Shown: piece after piece, positions 8,541-18,561 of the stretch | How positions within the stretch are numbered: position 1 is the stretch's first letter | Layout of the letters: each line of letters starts with the position of its first letter | Source of the DNA: an uncultured Sunxiuqinia sp. | Lineage (GTDB): Bacteria > Bacteroidota > Bacteroidia > Bacteroidales > Prolixibacteraceae | Direction: 5' to 3' | DNA: 64,000 bases | Assembly: GCF_963678245.1 (NCBI RefSeq) | Contig: NZ_OY782770.1 | Span: 1,302,001 to 1,366,000 of the forward strand | The notes under the pieces: generated by a model | What the model saw: only the letters and a program-made list of their open reading frames with translations | What the model was told of the DNA's origin: nothing | Database searches by the model: none | Program-made: the position numbers and the translations under genes

Positions 8541-11500
8541 TTAAAAAGTGGTCTGAATTGAAAATGTAAAATTCCGTGCAAAAGGGTAATCAATTCCCCG
8601 TTCGACATCAATAGATGAGGCGCGCCAAACATCATTCAGCGTAATTGCTGCACGCAGGTTTTCGAGGCTGAACTTTTTAATCCAATCTTTATCAAAATCA
8701 TACGAAAAGTACACAGAGTTCAACTCAAGAACATTATCCTTTTGAATAAAGCGCTCGGTTACGTAGGTTGTTCCAAGGTCAGAAATATCTTTATACAAAG
8801 CCACATCTCCGGGTTGCTTCCAGCGGTTTTCCATGGCGCGTTCGTCAACATTGTATCGGGGGCTGGCATTTTCAACGCGGTCAACCAATGTTTGGTTGTA
8901 GTTGTAGCCGCCAAAATACGTGCGGAAAGTACAGCTTAGCAAAAAGCCTTTATAATAAACACTACCTCCAAAATAACCTTCAAGTGTTGGCGTACCGTCT
9001 TTAATCGGCACAACATCTGCAACATCCCAATCGTAGGTTAATGTTCCGTCTTTTTTTATAAATATTTCTTTCCCGTTTTCTGGATCAATTCCTCTCGAAC
9101 GAACGGCGTAAATGGTGTTTAACGATTGGCCTTCGTTGTAGCGCAAAAGCGGAACACCTTTGTAATTGTCGCTGTTTTGTGCCTCATCAACTTTTTCATT
9201 AAAGGCTTTCAACGAATTCGAAATTTTTACCAGGGTGTTTTCATTGTGTACAAAGTTTCCGTTTAATGAGACACTCCAATCTTTTGTTTTTACAACATTT
9301 AGTTTTGTACTGATCTCGAAACCTTTGTTTTTGATATCGCCCAAATTTTCTTTATACGAAGAAAAACCGGTTGATGGCGGAAGCGTAATATCTGTTAGCA
9401 TATCTTCGGTTAGTTTGTTGTACAAATGCCCCGAGAAATACAAACGATCATTCAACAATCCAAGATCAACCTGAACATCGTAAGTTCTTGTGCGTTGCCA
9501 CTTCAGGTCTTCGTTACCGTACTGAGTTACAACAGCGCCAACACCTGTAGAATACCAGTTGTCTTTGTAGTAGCCATATAGTGTATTCGACATGTAGGGA
9601 TCAAAAGATACCGAACCTGTTAAACCGGTATTCGCTTTTAATCGCAACTGGCTTAACCATTTTATATCCTTCATAAAATTTTCGCGGTGCAAATTCCAGC
9701 CTAAACCCATCGAATAAAACGGAGCGACTTTATTATCCGATCCAAATTTTGAAGAACCATCGGCACGAAAAGAAATGTCAACCAGGTACTTGTTTTTAAA
9801 AGAGTAATTTACGTTTAAAAACGAGCCAAAAAGTCTTCCCATGCTTGCACTACTCCATGGCGTTGTATCTTCTTTGTAGCCGTTGGCAAAACCAATGTTT
9901 ATTAGGCGGTCGTTCGAAAACCCTGTAGCAGCCATTCCTTTTAAATCGTATTCAAACTGTCGGATATTTGCTCCCAAAGCAACGTTCAGAAAGTGACTGC
10001 CAAAACCTTTGCTGTAAGTGGCTGTAATATTACCGTCAATGGTGGTTTGGGTGCTTGCAGTGTAATCATATTCACCTCGCTTATCCAAATCTTCGGTTGA
10101 ATAGAAGTAATAGTAATTACTAAGCGGCGAAATAAAGACATCTTGCTCGGTTTGCTTATGTGTCAAACTCATTAACCCCTTAACTCTTAGTGCATCAGAA
10201 ATGTGCCAGTCAACAGAAAACGCATCTGCAATTTCGGTGTACTTGTTTTTATTGAAACTGTTCAGCGTTCCTTCGTACAATGGATTAAGAACAACCTCGG
10301 TACTTTCCGAACCGTTGGCTCCACTCCTATCGGTCCACGAATCAATTTCACGAATAATGCCGCCGTTTTCATCAGTTTTCGGGTAGTACGGATTCATTCG
10401 AACATAACTGGCAAAACTCCTGTATGGCGATTCAGCACTATTAACCTGGCTTACGCTCAGGTTATTTTTGAATAAAAACTTATCGTTTAAATTGTAGGAT
10501 AAATCACTACCAACACCAAAACGATCCCTTTTTGACCCTTCCATTACTCCGGGATTATTCTGGTACAACAAATTAACGCCGTAACGGATGGTTTTGCTTC
10601 CTCCCTCAATATAAAGCGAATGATACGATCCAACCGAATTCCGAACAGGTTGCGAAAGCCAGTAGGTATCAACACCACTTATTACATTGTATTTTTTCTG
10701 GTAGTACAGTTCATCCAGTTCATTCTGACTTGTAGCACCATTGTAATCATAAAGACCGCCCAGCCTTTCGTACTCTAGTTTATCGGCGGCGTTTAACACA
10801 TTATACGAGCCCAAATCGGGTGCGCTAAGGTTAATATTCATATTGTACGAAACCCTTAATTCGCCCTCTTTTGGAGAAACGGTAGTAATAACTACCACTC
10901 CATTGGCTGCCCTCGATCCGTAAATTGCAGTAGCGGCCGCATCTTTTAAAACGGTAATCGATTCGATCCTGTTAATATCAAGGTCATACACTTTTTCAAC
11001 ACCAACTTCGTAGCCGTCGAGAATAAACGTTGGCATGTTAACATTACTGCCAATATTATCGCGCCGGATAATATCGCCTGAGCCGGCAGGAATCGACGAG
11101 GCGCCGCGCACATTAATGTTTGGTAAACGGTTGGGATTCGACCCGAGCAAGTTGCTTTCAACAATTTTAAACGAAGGATCAAAAGCCTCCAAACTTTGCA
11201 GCACATTTCCGGGAGCAATGGTTTTTAACTCTTCTTGTGTTACGGTAATGGCCGATCCTGTAAAGTCGTCTTTTTTACGAACAAAATAACCGGTGGCAAT
11301 AACTTCTGAAATACCGGTTACCATAGGCTCCATAACAACATTGTATAATAATTTCCCATCGTCCAGCAAAAGGTTCTGGTTTTTCATTCCAACAAACGAT
11401 ACAACCAGCACTCCGGTTTCTTCCGGAATTTGAATCGAAAATGCTCCGTCGGCATTGGTTACTGCTCCAATTACTGGTTCCGATTTTGTTGTAACGGTAG

Positions 11501-11957
11501 CCCCGGGCAAAGGCTCGCCGTCTTCGTCAACAACTTTTCCTTTAATGGTTTTACTGTTTTGCGGCTGATTTGGCGAATCAGGTGCTTTGGTTTCTTTTTT
11601 TGAGATGAGAACCTGGCGGTCGTTAATTTTATAAGCCAGTTTTGTTGTCTTAAACACCTCATCCAATACCTTATCCAAGGTTCTTTCTTCGACTTTGACA
11701 CTTACTTTTTGCTGAAGATCAGGCGAAAGCTCTTCTGCGAAAAGAAAAACGTATTCGCTCGAATTTTCTATCTGGTTAAAAACATCCCAAATCGTTTTCT
11801 CTTTTATTTCAAAAGAAAAAAACGTTTGCTGAGAGTATGAGTTTGAAAAAGCGCAAGTTGCACTAACAAACAGAATAAAAATGGTAATTCGCATAACTCT
11901 TAAAATATGGGAATAATTGCCATTAGACAACGATTTTACATATTCATTATCTTTCAT
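8541..11957 (-). CDS. SusC/RagA-family TonB-dependent outer-membrane transporter
   Basis: 1138 residues, a usual length for the family. In order: signal peptide (to about 44, ending SNSYSQ), STN domain (about 50-120), CarboxypepD-like domain (KTIKGKVVDEDGEPLPGATV, about 140-220), plug (GYFVRKKDDFTGSAI onward, containing LKDAAATAIYGSRAANGVV), then a 22-strand barrel ending in FTFSIQTTF. The STN domain links it to the FecR/ECF sigma pair upstream (12202-14074), so it probably both imports substrate and signals its presence. The four downstream genes are packed within 10-90 bases of each other and probably form one operon with it. Confidence 0.96.
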   Translation of the reverse strand: MKDNEYVKSLSNGNYSHILRVMRITIFILFVSATCAFSNSYSQQTFFSFEIKEKTIWDVFNQIENSSEYVFLFAEELSPDLQQKVSVKVEERTLDKVLDEVFKTTKLAYKINDRQVLISKKETKAPDSPNQPQNSKTIKGKVVDEDGEPLPGATVTTKSEPVIGAVTNADGAFSIQIPEETGVLVVSFVGMKNQNLLLDDGKLLYNVVMEPMVTGISEVIATGYFVRKKDDFTGSAITVTQEELKTIAPGNVLQSLEAFDPSFKIVESNLLGSNPNRLPNINVRGASSIPAGSGDIIRRDNIGSNVNMPTFILDGYEVGVEKVYDLDINRIESITVLKDAAATAIYGSRAANGVVVITTVSPKEGELRVSYNMNINLSAPDLGSYNVLNAADKLEYERLGGLYDYNGATSQNELDELYYQKKYNVISGVDTYWLSQPVRNSVGSYHSLYIEGGSKTIRYGVNLLYQNNPGVMEGSKRDRFGVGSDLSYNLNDKFLFKNNLSVSQVNSAESPYRSFASYVRMNPYYPKTDENGGIIREIDSWTDRSGANGSESTEVVLNPLYEGTLNSFNKNKYTEIADAFSVDWHISDALRVKGLMSLTHKQTEQDVFISPLSNYYYFYSTEDLDKRGEYDYTASTQTTIDGNITATYSKGFGSHFLNVALGANIRQFEYDLKGMAATGFSNDRLINIGFANGYKEDTTPWSSASMGRLFGSFLNVNYSFKNKYLVDISFRADGSSKFGSDNKVAPFYSMGLGWNLHRENFMKDIKWLSQLRLKANTGLTGSVSFDPYMSNTLYGYYKDNWYSTGVGAVVTQYGNEDLKWQRTRTYDVQVDLGLLNDRLYFSGHLYNKLTEDMLTDITLPPSTGFSSYKENLGDIKNKGFEISTKLNVVKTKDWSVSLNGNFVHNENTLVKISNSLKAFNEKVDEAQNSDNYKGVPLLRYNEGQSLNTIYAVRSRGIDPENGKEIFIKKDGTLTYDWDVADVVPIKDGTPTLEGYFGGSVYYKGFLLSCTFRTYFGGYNYNQTLVDRVENASPRYNVDERAMENRWKQPGDVALYKDISDLGTTYVTERFIQKDNVLELNSVYFSYDFDKDWIKKFSLENLRAAITLNDVWRASSIDVERGIDYPFARNFTFSIQTTF

Positions 11958-12201
11958 ACATTTGTATTGATATTAATTTGCTCTGTTAAAAAATTATGGG
12001 GCAAGCTCAATATTTCGGGTCGGATAATATGTCGGTATTATTCGACTCTTTTTTATATACCAGCTTGCTTTAGGGATTAAAATCCCTCGCGAAAACAAAG
12101 AATTTTAAGCAGGTTCGCTTTTGTTTCTCCCGCAGAGTGCCCACTTTAACATCTGCTTTTTCACTTCACTTTTTTCACTGGTCTGAATTTTCATAAGCAC
12201 A

Positions 12202-13395
12202 TCATTTTTTACTAATCAATATTTTATCATTTTCGATCTCATATTTTATAGGAACGATTACTTCAATGTTGTCTAAAACGGAAGTCAAATCGTCCAGTAA
12301 AGCGAGCTTGCCACGCAATTGCATATTTTTCACATCATCTGCGCAAACCAGATTCGCATCGTAATACCTCGATAAGCATTTCAATACGTTTTCCAGAGAA
12401 TCTCCGGAAAAACGGTAAATTCCGTCTTTCCACGAAATGTAATCGTACACATCAACTTTCTGTTTTTCGGCCTGGTTGCCTGTGAGACTAAATTTGTCGT
12501 TGGGCTCCAGGTTCATGGTAGGTTTGTTTTCTATATCTATTTTTACTGATCCTTCTACCAGTACAACTCTTTGTGTTGTTTCGTCGTTGTAGGCCGTAAC
12601 ATTAAATGTCGTTCCAGTTACTATAACATCGAATTTTTCGGTGCGCACGGTAAAAGGTTTTGTATCGTTTTTTGCTACTTCTATAAAAATTTCGCCCTCA
12701 ACTCTGATTAATCGCTCACTGATTGAAAATACCGACGGGAACTCTAATGTTGATCCCGAGTTGATCCATATTTTACTACCATCGGCCAGCACCAGCGACG
12801 AACGCTTTCCCCAGGGAACAACAAGCTTATTCATTTTAATTTCAGTCTCTTTTTCAGGCGATTGCACTTTACTTGCAAACAAAGCTTTTTGGTTATTTCC
12901 GCTTACCGTTAGGCTTCCCTGCTCGTCGATAATTACTTCGGTATTTTCATCAAAAGCAATTACACTGTCGCCCGGTAGCGTAAGCACAATATTTTTATTT
13001 TCTTTTGACTGATATTGAGTTTGTTCTTCAGTGAAACTGGGAGCAGGTGGAAAATTTTGGCGAATTAAAAAATAGCTCGCTACCATTACCAAAAAGCTTG
13101 CTGCGATAGAAACAGCCCAAAGCCCTTTCTTTTTAGATTTGTTTTTCCGGTTAATGCTTCTCTCTATCCGCTGTTTCTCCAAATCCATTTCTTCTGTTGA
13201 AAACCGGACATTGTTTAATCGAATGGATTTTACAATACGAATTGCGCTCTCGATATCTTTTTCTTTTTCCGGATAGGTATTCCTGAACGTTTCCCAAAAT
13301 TCACAGGATTCTTCATCGCTCACCATCTGCCACTGTAAAAAGTAAGAATCGGCAGCCAATTGAACTGCATTATAAGCGGTGTAATTTCTTTCCAT
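12202..13395 (-). CDS. FecR-family anti-sigma factor
   Basis: 397 residues from the chosen ATG at 13395 (MERNYTAYNAVQ). An in-frame ATG 13 codons upstream gives a cysteine-rich extension that I consider unlikely. The cytoplasmic N-terminus is followed by a membrane segment (LWAVSIAASFLVMVASYFLI), then the periplasmic FecR domain (LADGSKIWINSGSTLEFPS, GEIFIEVAKN, VTGTTFNVTAY) and a C-terminal DUF4974 domain. It pairs with the sigma gene 82 bases upstream and should gate expression of the SusC operon, which starts 244 bases further on. Confidence 0.93.
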   Translation of the reverse strand: MERNYTAYNAVQLAADSYFLQWQMVSDEESCEFWETFRNTYPEKEKDIESAIRIVKSIRLNNVRFSTEEMDLEKQRIERSINRKNKSKKKGLWAVSIAASFLVMVASYFLIRQNFPPAPSFTEEQTQYQSKENKNIVLTLPGDSVIAFDENTEVIIDEQGSLTVSGNNQKALFASKVQSPEKETEIKMNKLVVPWGKRSSLVLADGSKIWINSGSTLEFPSVFSISERLIRVEGEIFIEVAKNDTKPFTVRTEKFDVIVTGTTFNVTAYNDETTQRVVLVEGSVKIDIENKPTMNLEPNDKFSLTGNQAEKQKVDVYDYISWKDGIYRFSGDSLENVLKCLSRYYDANLVCADDVKNMQLRGKLALLDDLTSVLDNIEVIVPIKYEIENDKILISKK

Positions 13396-13477
13396 AATAC
13401 TAATAAGACAACAAATACATTTTTTTGTCCCCATTATTTTAGAAAAAAGAAAGAAAAAGACACAATTTGATTACAAA

Positions 13478-14074
13478 TCAAGCAAAACAGAGGGATAGAA
13501 GAAACAAAAACGTAATACGATTTTCTTTTCGGATACGCAAAATAGCTCGCGAAGTAAGTTTTCGAACTGCGTGCGGAGTCATGTCGAGCAAAACGGCAAT
13601 TTCGTCGTAGCTAAGTTCCTGGATAAAGCGCAAGTAAATTGCTTCGCGCTGCCGGCTGGTTAAACAATTTAAATATTTCTCCACCTCAGATTTCACAAAC
13701 AAGCGGTCTTCATCTTCAATCAACTCATCGAGGATGGTTACCGAAACGGAAAATTCCAATTCATTTTTTGAGATGTCTATACTTTCGGTTTTGGCTTTCT
13801 GCAAATTAATTAAACGATTTTTTAATGAACGAAAAAGGTAAGACTTCAGGTTCCTAATGTTTTCAAGGTAACTTTTCTCGTCGTAAATTTTTGTAAAGAT
13901 ATCGTGAATGGTATCCTTCAAGGTTTCATGATCGAAACCCAAACCAATACCATAGGCCAGTAACTCGTTGGCATACCGATCATAAATCAGAGAAAACACT
14001 TCATTGTCTCCTTTCAGAATGCGTCTGATTAAATCGTCCTCAGAATAGATATTCTTCGAGTTATTACTCCCCAT
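13478..14074 (-). CDS. ECF RNA polymerase sigma factor (sigma-70 family)
   Basis: 198 residues. Region 2 is FSLIYDRYANELLAYGIGL followed by DTIHDIFTKIYDEKSYLEN. Region 4 is LTSRQREAIYLRFIQELSY, then EIAVLLDMTPHAVRKLTS. A hydrophobic C-terminal tail (TFLFLLSLCFA) is present, as in some Bacteroidota sigma factors. It heads the regulatory pair for the SusC/SusD operon downstream. Confidence 0.92.
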   Translation of the reverse strand: MGSNNSKNIYSEDDLIRRILKGDNEVFSLIYDRYANELLAYGIGLGFDHETLKDTIHDIFTKIYDEKSYLENIRNLKSYLFRSLKNRLINLQKAKTESIDISKNELEFSVSVTILDELIEDEDRLFVKSEVEKYLNCLTSRQREAIYLRFIQELSYDEIAVLLDMTPHAVRKLTSRAILRIRKENRITFLFLLSLCFA

Positions 14075-15262
14075 ATGTTTCTGTCCTTCGAAACCTCAAA
14101 GATAAAAATATAACGTTCATGCTCAAATGTACAGGATTGGTGGTAGTCTTAAGAGGAAATAAAACTAATCATTTAGATACTTTATGTAGTTTTTAATTAT
14201 TGTAGCCTTCTTTATACTGTTGCAGTTTGTGCAAATTCGGTTTTTGCAGTAGTTTCTATATAGTTTGTACTATGACACGATAATACTGCTTAAACAGTAG
14301 TAGCTATTGCGAAAAGATTATTCTAATTCCCAATCACCTTTTTTGGGCAATATCGATTAATTCCTTTGCTATCTCCTGGGTAACAAGTTTCTTTTTTGTA
14401 CTTAGTATAAAGTTTGAATTACTCCTTTATATCAGAACCGAATCCCTGAATTTCAATTGGATTTCTGGCATTAGTGTTTATCCCGGTTTCTGCTAATGGA
14501 TTAAACCGGAGTCGCTTGACTCCAGCAATACATAGCATTGCAATAACAAACAACCCTATAGGACATCACACTAGCTGAGATTTGACCAGTTACATAAGCG
14601 AAATAGTTGGAATAACCGGAACCTGAATTTGTGTAAGCCAACCCGTACAATTCATATAATACCCTCAAAAAGAATATCCATTTTAATATGACTATTGTCT
14701 GTCCAAAAATGAAAAGAGGCTGTCCAAATATTTCAGGACAACCTCATTGATACTACATAATTATAAAAGAATACAAATTCGATTTCTGAACGAATCTGTT
14801 CATTCTAGTTTTTAAAAATTTTATGTGTTGCTTATGCTAAAACAACCATGTTTGAAAAGGGGGTACAAGGAAATTCAATTTTAAAAATTGAATATTCAGG
14901 AATGGGACTTGCAACAAAATGCCAGACACTAATAACTCATTAGCAAGTAGACTTTTAAAAATTGTTTTTATCAGGTAGTTGAGTGTTTTGATGAAAAGAA
15001 ATGAAAGTTCGGTAATCTTTCATTGAGGACAAAGACAAAGAAGCCTCTCAATCATTTAACTTGAGAGGCTTCTTTATTTCTACTATCGCATTGTTCCTAT
15101 CCAATTCCTAAATAAATTAGTCTTTTCACTAATCTTTTAAGAATGAAAATCGTTTATCAAATACTAGAACACATTGTTGAATTGAAACTCCAACAGCATA
15201 ATTTTCGTCCAGTAAATTATCGAAGGAAGTGACATTTTCAAGTTAGCTTTAAAATACGAACG
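14075..15262. other. about 1.2 kb without an intact gene; decayed coding fragments
   Basis: No convincing complete gene is visible on either strand. On the minus strand between about 14680 and 14334 there are consecutive protein-like stretches in two frames (for example YTNSGSGYSNYFAYVTGQIS and NPIEIQGFGSDIKE, then KLVTQEIAKELIDIAQKR before a stop at 14334). This looks like the worn tail of a former gene of unknown family. A hairpin at 14716-14745 (GAGGCTGTCC / GGACAACCTC) resembles the end-terminators of Bacteroidota insertion sequences. Confidence 0.4.
15037..15075 (+). terminator. strong hairpin, probable terminator
   Basis: AAAGAAGCCTCTCAA and TTGAGAGGCTTCTTT form a perfect 15 bp stem with a 9-base loop and T-rich flanks on both strands. 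No intact gene precedes it on either side within several hundred bases, so it probably outlived the gene it served. Confidence 0.65.
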
Positions 15263-15772
15263 ATGGAAAAACTCTGGAATAAGATTTCGTTTCTGTTAGG
15301 TACACAAGCACATATTCATGAGAATATAAAGTTTGCTGACCAAAAATCTCTAGTTGTTATAATTATCAACACGGGACTAATTAGTGGACTATACAAAATA
15401 GGTATTTTAGATTACTCCCATTCACTTTTGTTACTGTCAGCAGTTATTAGTTTTTTATGTCTAAGTTTTGGGATTTTATTTTCAATATTCGCGATCTGGC
15501 CAAGAGGTGAAAATAAGAACTCAGGGGTAGGCTTTTCAAACCCCGTAAGGATTACACGCTGGGAAAATATTAAAACATACAAAGAAGGATTTAAAGATTC
15601 AAATCCTGAAAACTTAATGGATGATCTGCTTGAATTAGTTTTTGACAGAAGCTCAATAAATAAAAAGAAATATTACTGGCTCAAGTGGGCTATCCGAGTT
15701 TCATTAGTTGGATGGTTTTTAGGGCTGACTTCTTCATTGCTTAAAGCAACTGCTATTCAAATGATTAGTTAA
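15263..15772 (+). CDS. PycTM-like membrane protein (Pycsar effector family)
   Basis: 169 residues. It opens with a helix ending in HENIKFADQKSL, the conserved entry of the Pycsar effector transmembrane (PycTM) family. Then come membrane segments at about 30-50 (VVIIINTGLISGLYK) and 54-80 (LLLLSAVISFLCLSFGILFS), a soluble helical stretch (about 80-135), and a last membrane segment (about 141-164). Known PycTM proteins are activated by cyclic UMP or CMP made by a neighbouring cyclase and then damage the inner membrane during phage infection. No cyclase gene is visible in the window, so this is an orphan, possibly a remnant or one acting in trans. Upstream lies the decayed 1.2 kb stretch. Confidence 0.65.
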   Translation: MEKLWNKISFLLGTQAHIHENIKFADQKSLVVIIINTGLISGLYKIGILDYSHSLLLLSAVISFLCLSFGILFSIFAIWPRGENKNSGVGFSNPVRITRWENIKTYKEGFKDSNPENLMDDLLELVFDRSSINKKKYYWLKWAIRVSLVGWFLGLTSSLLKATAIQMIS

Positions 15773-15985
15773 GAATAGACATGCATATATTTCTGACATT
15801 CTCCGCACGACTTGAACCTCGGCTAACAAGAAATTGCTACCCGTTTCAGATTTTTTCCTCTTTAATAATAACGATTGGATTTTATTCGATATCCCTCTTT
15901 CCTGTTTCAACAAAACAATTCTTTAACCTTCCCAATACCATCATCTCAAAGGATTTATATAAATTGCGCTAAATTTTCGAAAATC

Positions 15986-17098
15986 ATGAGCAACCTAAAG
16001 TCCAACGTAACAAGTTTCCTGTTTTTCATTTCAGTCCTTTCTGTTTCGGCGCAAAGCCGCACCGAAATTGCCATTCCTGATATACCGGGATACAAAACCT
16101 TGAAATGTGATTTTCATATGCACACCGTTTTTTCTGATGGTGATGTGTGGCCAACCATCCGTGTGCAGGAAGCCTGGCAAGAAGGACTGGACGCGATCGC
16201 CATTACGGACCATATTGAATATCTGCCCCATTCGCAGGATTTGGCTGAAATTGATCATAACCGATCCTACGAAATTGCGGAACCATTAGCCAAGCAAATG
16301 GGCATAGTGCTTATTCCAGGAAGTGAGATTACCCGCAAAATGCCCCCCGGACATCTCAATGCCTTGTTTGTGACCAATGCCAACTTGTTAGAGCGCGAAG
16401 ACTGGATGGATGCTTGTCTGGAAGCGAAAGAGCAAGGAGCATTTGTGTTTTGGAATCATCCCGGATGGAAAGCACAACAGCCCGATAGCACCCTTTGGTG
16501 GACGGAACACACCAAGCTGCTGGAAAAGGGAATTTTAAATGGTATTGAAGTTTACAATGAAAAAGAATATTACCCGGAAGCTTTGCAATGGGCAAAAAGC
16601 AAGCAGTTAACCCTGCTCTGTAATTCTGATGTTCATGCACCCATTGCTATTGTCTACCCCGGAACACACCGCCCTATGACGTTGGTTTTTGCAACAGAGA
16701 AATCGAAAGGTGCCATCAAACAAGCCTTGAAAGACCGGCGAACAGTAGCATATTTCGACAACCAACTGGTTGGTAACCGACAATTCCTCACACCTTTGTT
16801 CATGGGTTCTATTAAAATCAAAACAAAGCAAGCCGGCCTGGAGAATCATCAGCTCAAAAAGATCATGATCCATAACTCAAGCGATATCAATTTTCATTTG
16901 AAACAACGGCAACCTTCTATCGGTTTTTCGTGTCCTGAAGAAATTGTACTTGAGGCACATCGTACTGTTTTTCTCGATTTAACGGGTACATCCGATGAAG
17001 TAAAAACAATGGAGCGCCTGCAACTATTTTATGAGGTTACGAACCTAAACATGTTATCAGGGAAGCCGTTGCCGGTTAATCTTGAAGTGGTGAACTAA
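15986..17098 (+). CDS. PHP-domain metal-dependent phosphoesterase (Sb-PDE-like), exported
   Basis: 370 residues from the ATG at 15986, which gives a signal peptide (SFLFFISVLSVSAQ); a frame extension upstream to 15875 lacks such a signal. PHP metal-binding motifs are all present: DFHMHTVFSDGD, AITDHIEY, an E in GSEITRK, NHPGW and NSDVHAP. The C-terminal 100 residues form a beta-domain. PHP proteins hydrolyse phosphoesters using two or three metal ions; a periplasmic phosphodiesterase role fits. It is a single gene with its own terminator. Confidence 0.85.
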   Translation: MSNLKSNVTSFLFFISVLSVSAQSRTEIAIPDIPGYKTLKCDFHMHTVFSDGDVWPTIRVQEAWQEGLDAIAITDHIEYLPHSQDLAEIDHNRSYEIAEPLAKQMGIVLIPGSEITRKMPPGHLNALFVTNANLLEREDWMDACLEAKEQGAFVFWNHPGWKAQQPDSTLWWTEHTKLLEKGILNGIEVYNEKEYYPEALQWAKSKQLTLLCNSDVHAPIAIVYPGTHRPMTLVFATEKSKGAIKQALKDRRTVAYFDNQLVGNRQFLTPLFMGSIKIKTKQAGLENHQLKKIMIHNSSDINFHLKQRQPSIGFSCPEEIVLEAHRTVFLDLTGTSDEVKTMERLQLFYEVTNLNMLSGKPLPVNLEVVN

Positions 17099-17103
17099 AG
17101 AAG

Positions 17104-17143
17104 AAAGGAAGAGCGATAAACAGATATTTATCGCTCTTCCTTT
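17104..17143 (+). terminator. terminator after the PHP gene
   Basis: AAAGGAAGAGCGATAAA and its exact complement form a 17 bp stem around CAGATA, six bases after the stop codon. Confidence 0.85.
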
Positions 17144-17499
17144 AAACAAACAACTAAAATTACCTTGTTTCTTTTCAGTCATATCAACCAATCAACCCTA
17201 AAAAAGTCCCTAATAACAAAACAAAGACTATGTGACTGCAAAGGATTATAAGATACGAATGTTTTATGCAATAAGTTTCACTTACTTCTACAGTTGTCAT
17301 TTTATTTTGATTACAGTCTTCTTTCGCACTGATGAACTCCTGAGTCAGGAGTACTACGCAACATTGTTCCGGTTATAAATAGGAGGTTTACTTTACACCA
17401 ATCTCCATAAAGAAATATGGTTAAACTTTTCTTCTTGATTTGTTGACAGAATTCCTGTAACTTATTCAATCAAAATAATTAAACCTAAATTCATACATA
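17144..17499. other. intergenic stretch, nothing recognised
   Basis: AT-rich region between the PHP gene terminator and the MscS gene. It must hold the MscS promoter; a TTTG at 17439 is a candidate upstream box but I see no convincing TAnnTTTG at the right distance. Confidence 0.4.
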
Positions 17500-18312
17500 A
17501 TGGAAGATTATCAAGATTTAGTTGACAAAGCTTACGAGATGATGCTTATCTATGCTCCCAAGGTCGTATTAGCCATTCTTGTCCTTGTTATTGGCATGTG
17601 GATCATTAACCGATTTACAAAGGCTACCAGACGAATAATGACTGTTCGTAGTGTCAACGTTTCGCTGATTGGATTTGTATCCAGCTTGGCTAATCTGGGA
17701 CTTAAAGCTCTTCTGCTAGTCAGCGTGGCTGGCATGATCGGCATTCAAACAACCTCTTTCATCGCGATTCTGGGTGCTGCGGGGCTAGCAATTGGTTTAG
17801 CTCTTCAAGGTACTTTAGCAAATTTTGCAGGCGGAGTTATGATCCTGATTTTTAAACCCTATAATGTGGGCGACTTGATTAAAGCTCAGGGACATCTGGG
17901 AGTAGTGAAGGAAATTCACATTTTTGTGACGATTTTATTGTCGCCAGAAAGTAAAACAATCATCATTCCAAACGGAGCTATTTCAAACGGGGATATTACC
18001 AACTACACCACCGAAGGAAAAATCCGTGTTGACATGACTTTCGGAATTTCCTATGAATCCAATATTAAAACTGCGAAAGATGTTTTGATGGGTATTTTAA
18101 CAGCTCATCCCAAGGTATTGAAGGAACCAGCACCATTTGTTGGAGTCAGTGAATTAGCTGACAGCTCGGTGAATCTGGCTGTTCGTCCACATGTGAAGCC
18201 CAAAGATTATTGGGCCGTTTATTTTGATGTATATGAAAGTGGAAAAATTGCACTGGATGAAGCGAAAATCACTATTCCATTCCCTCAAGTAGATGTTCAT
18301 ATGGATAAGTAG
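17500..18312 (+). CDS. mscS: small-conductance mechanosensitive channel (MscS family)
   Basis: 270 residues with three membrane segments (about 17-40, 60-80, 85-110). The pore helix carries the family signature GAAGLAIGLALQGTLANFAGG, then the beta domain PYNVGDLI and IIIPNGAISNGDITNYT, and a C-terminal vestibule. The channel opens under membrane tension to release solutes during hypo-osmotic shock. It matches the small E. coli MscS in size. It stands alone, upstream of the trp leader. Confidence 0.95.
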   Translation: MEDYQDLVDKAYEMMLIYAPKVVLAILVLVIGMWIINRFTKATRRIMTVRSVNVSLIGFVSSLANLGLKALLLVSVAGMIGIQTTSFIAILGAAGLAIGLALQGTLANFAGGVMILIFKPYNVGDLIKAQGHLGVVKEIHIFVTILLSPESKTIIIPNGAISNGDITNYTTEGKIRVDMTFGISYESNIKTAKDVLMGILTAHPKVLKEPAPFVGVSELADSSVNLAVRPHVKPKDYWAVYFDVYESGKIALDEAKITIPFPQVDVHMDK

Positions 18313-18485
18313 GTATAAGACTGGCTCTCCTCTCCTGACTGCGTAATGAAAAAGTCATTTAATCATCCTTCTTCATGCATTAAAAAATCAATATTTCTAC
18401 AAGGTCAGTGAAATTTTATTTGGCAATTCAAATAAAAATTCATTTTTTTGTTGTCACAAGTTCAAAAAAGATAATGATATAAATA

Positions 18486-18540
18486 CAATATGGCTTCCGT
18501 GGTGGGGTCTTCTTTTGGTAAGAAGGTAATAGCCATATTG
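18486..18540 (+). promoter_or_regulatory. hairpin at the start of the trp leader
   Basis: CAATATGGCT (18486-18495) and AGCCATATTG (18531-18540) are perfectly complementary over 10 bases and enclose a smaller hairpin CTTCTT/AAGAAG. A weak promoter candidate lies just upstream (TTTG at 18447-18450, TAATGATA at 18472-18479), which would place this structure at the 5' end of the leader transcript. Confidence 0.5.
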
Positions 18541-18561
18541 GTATTTAAAAAAATATTTCAA

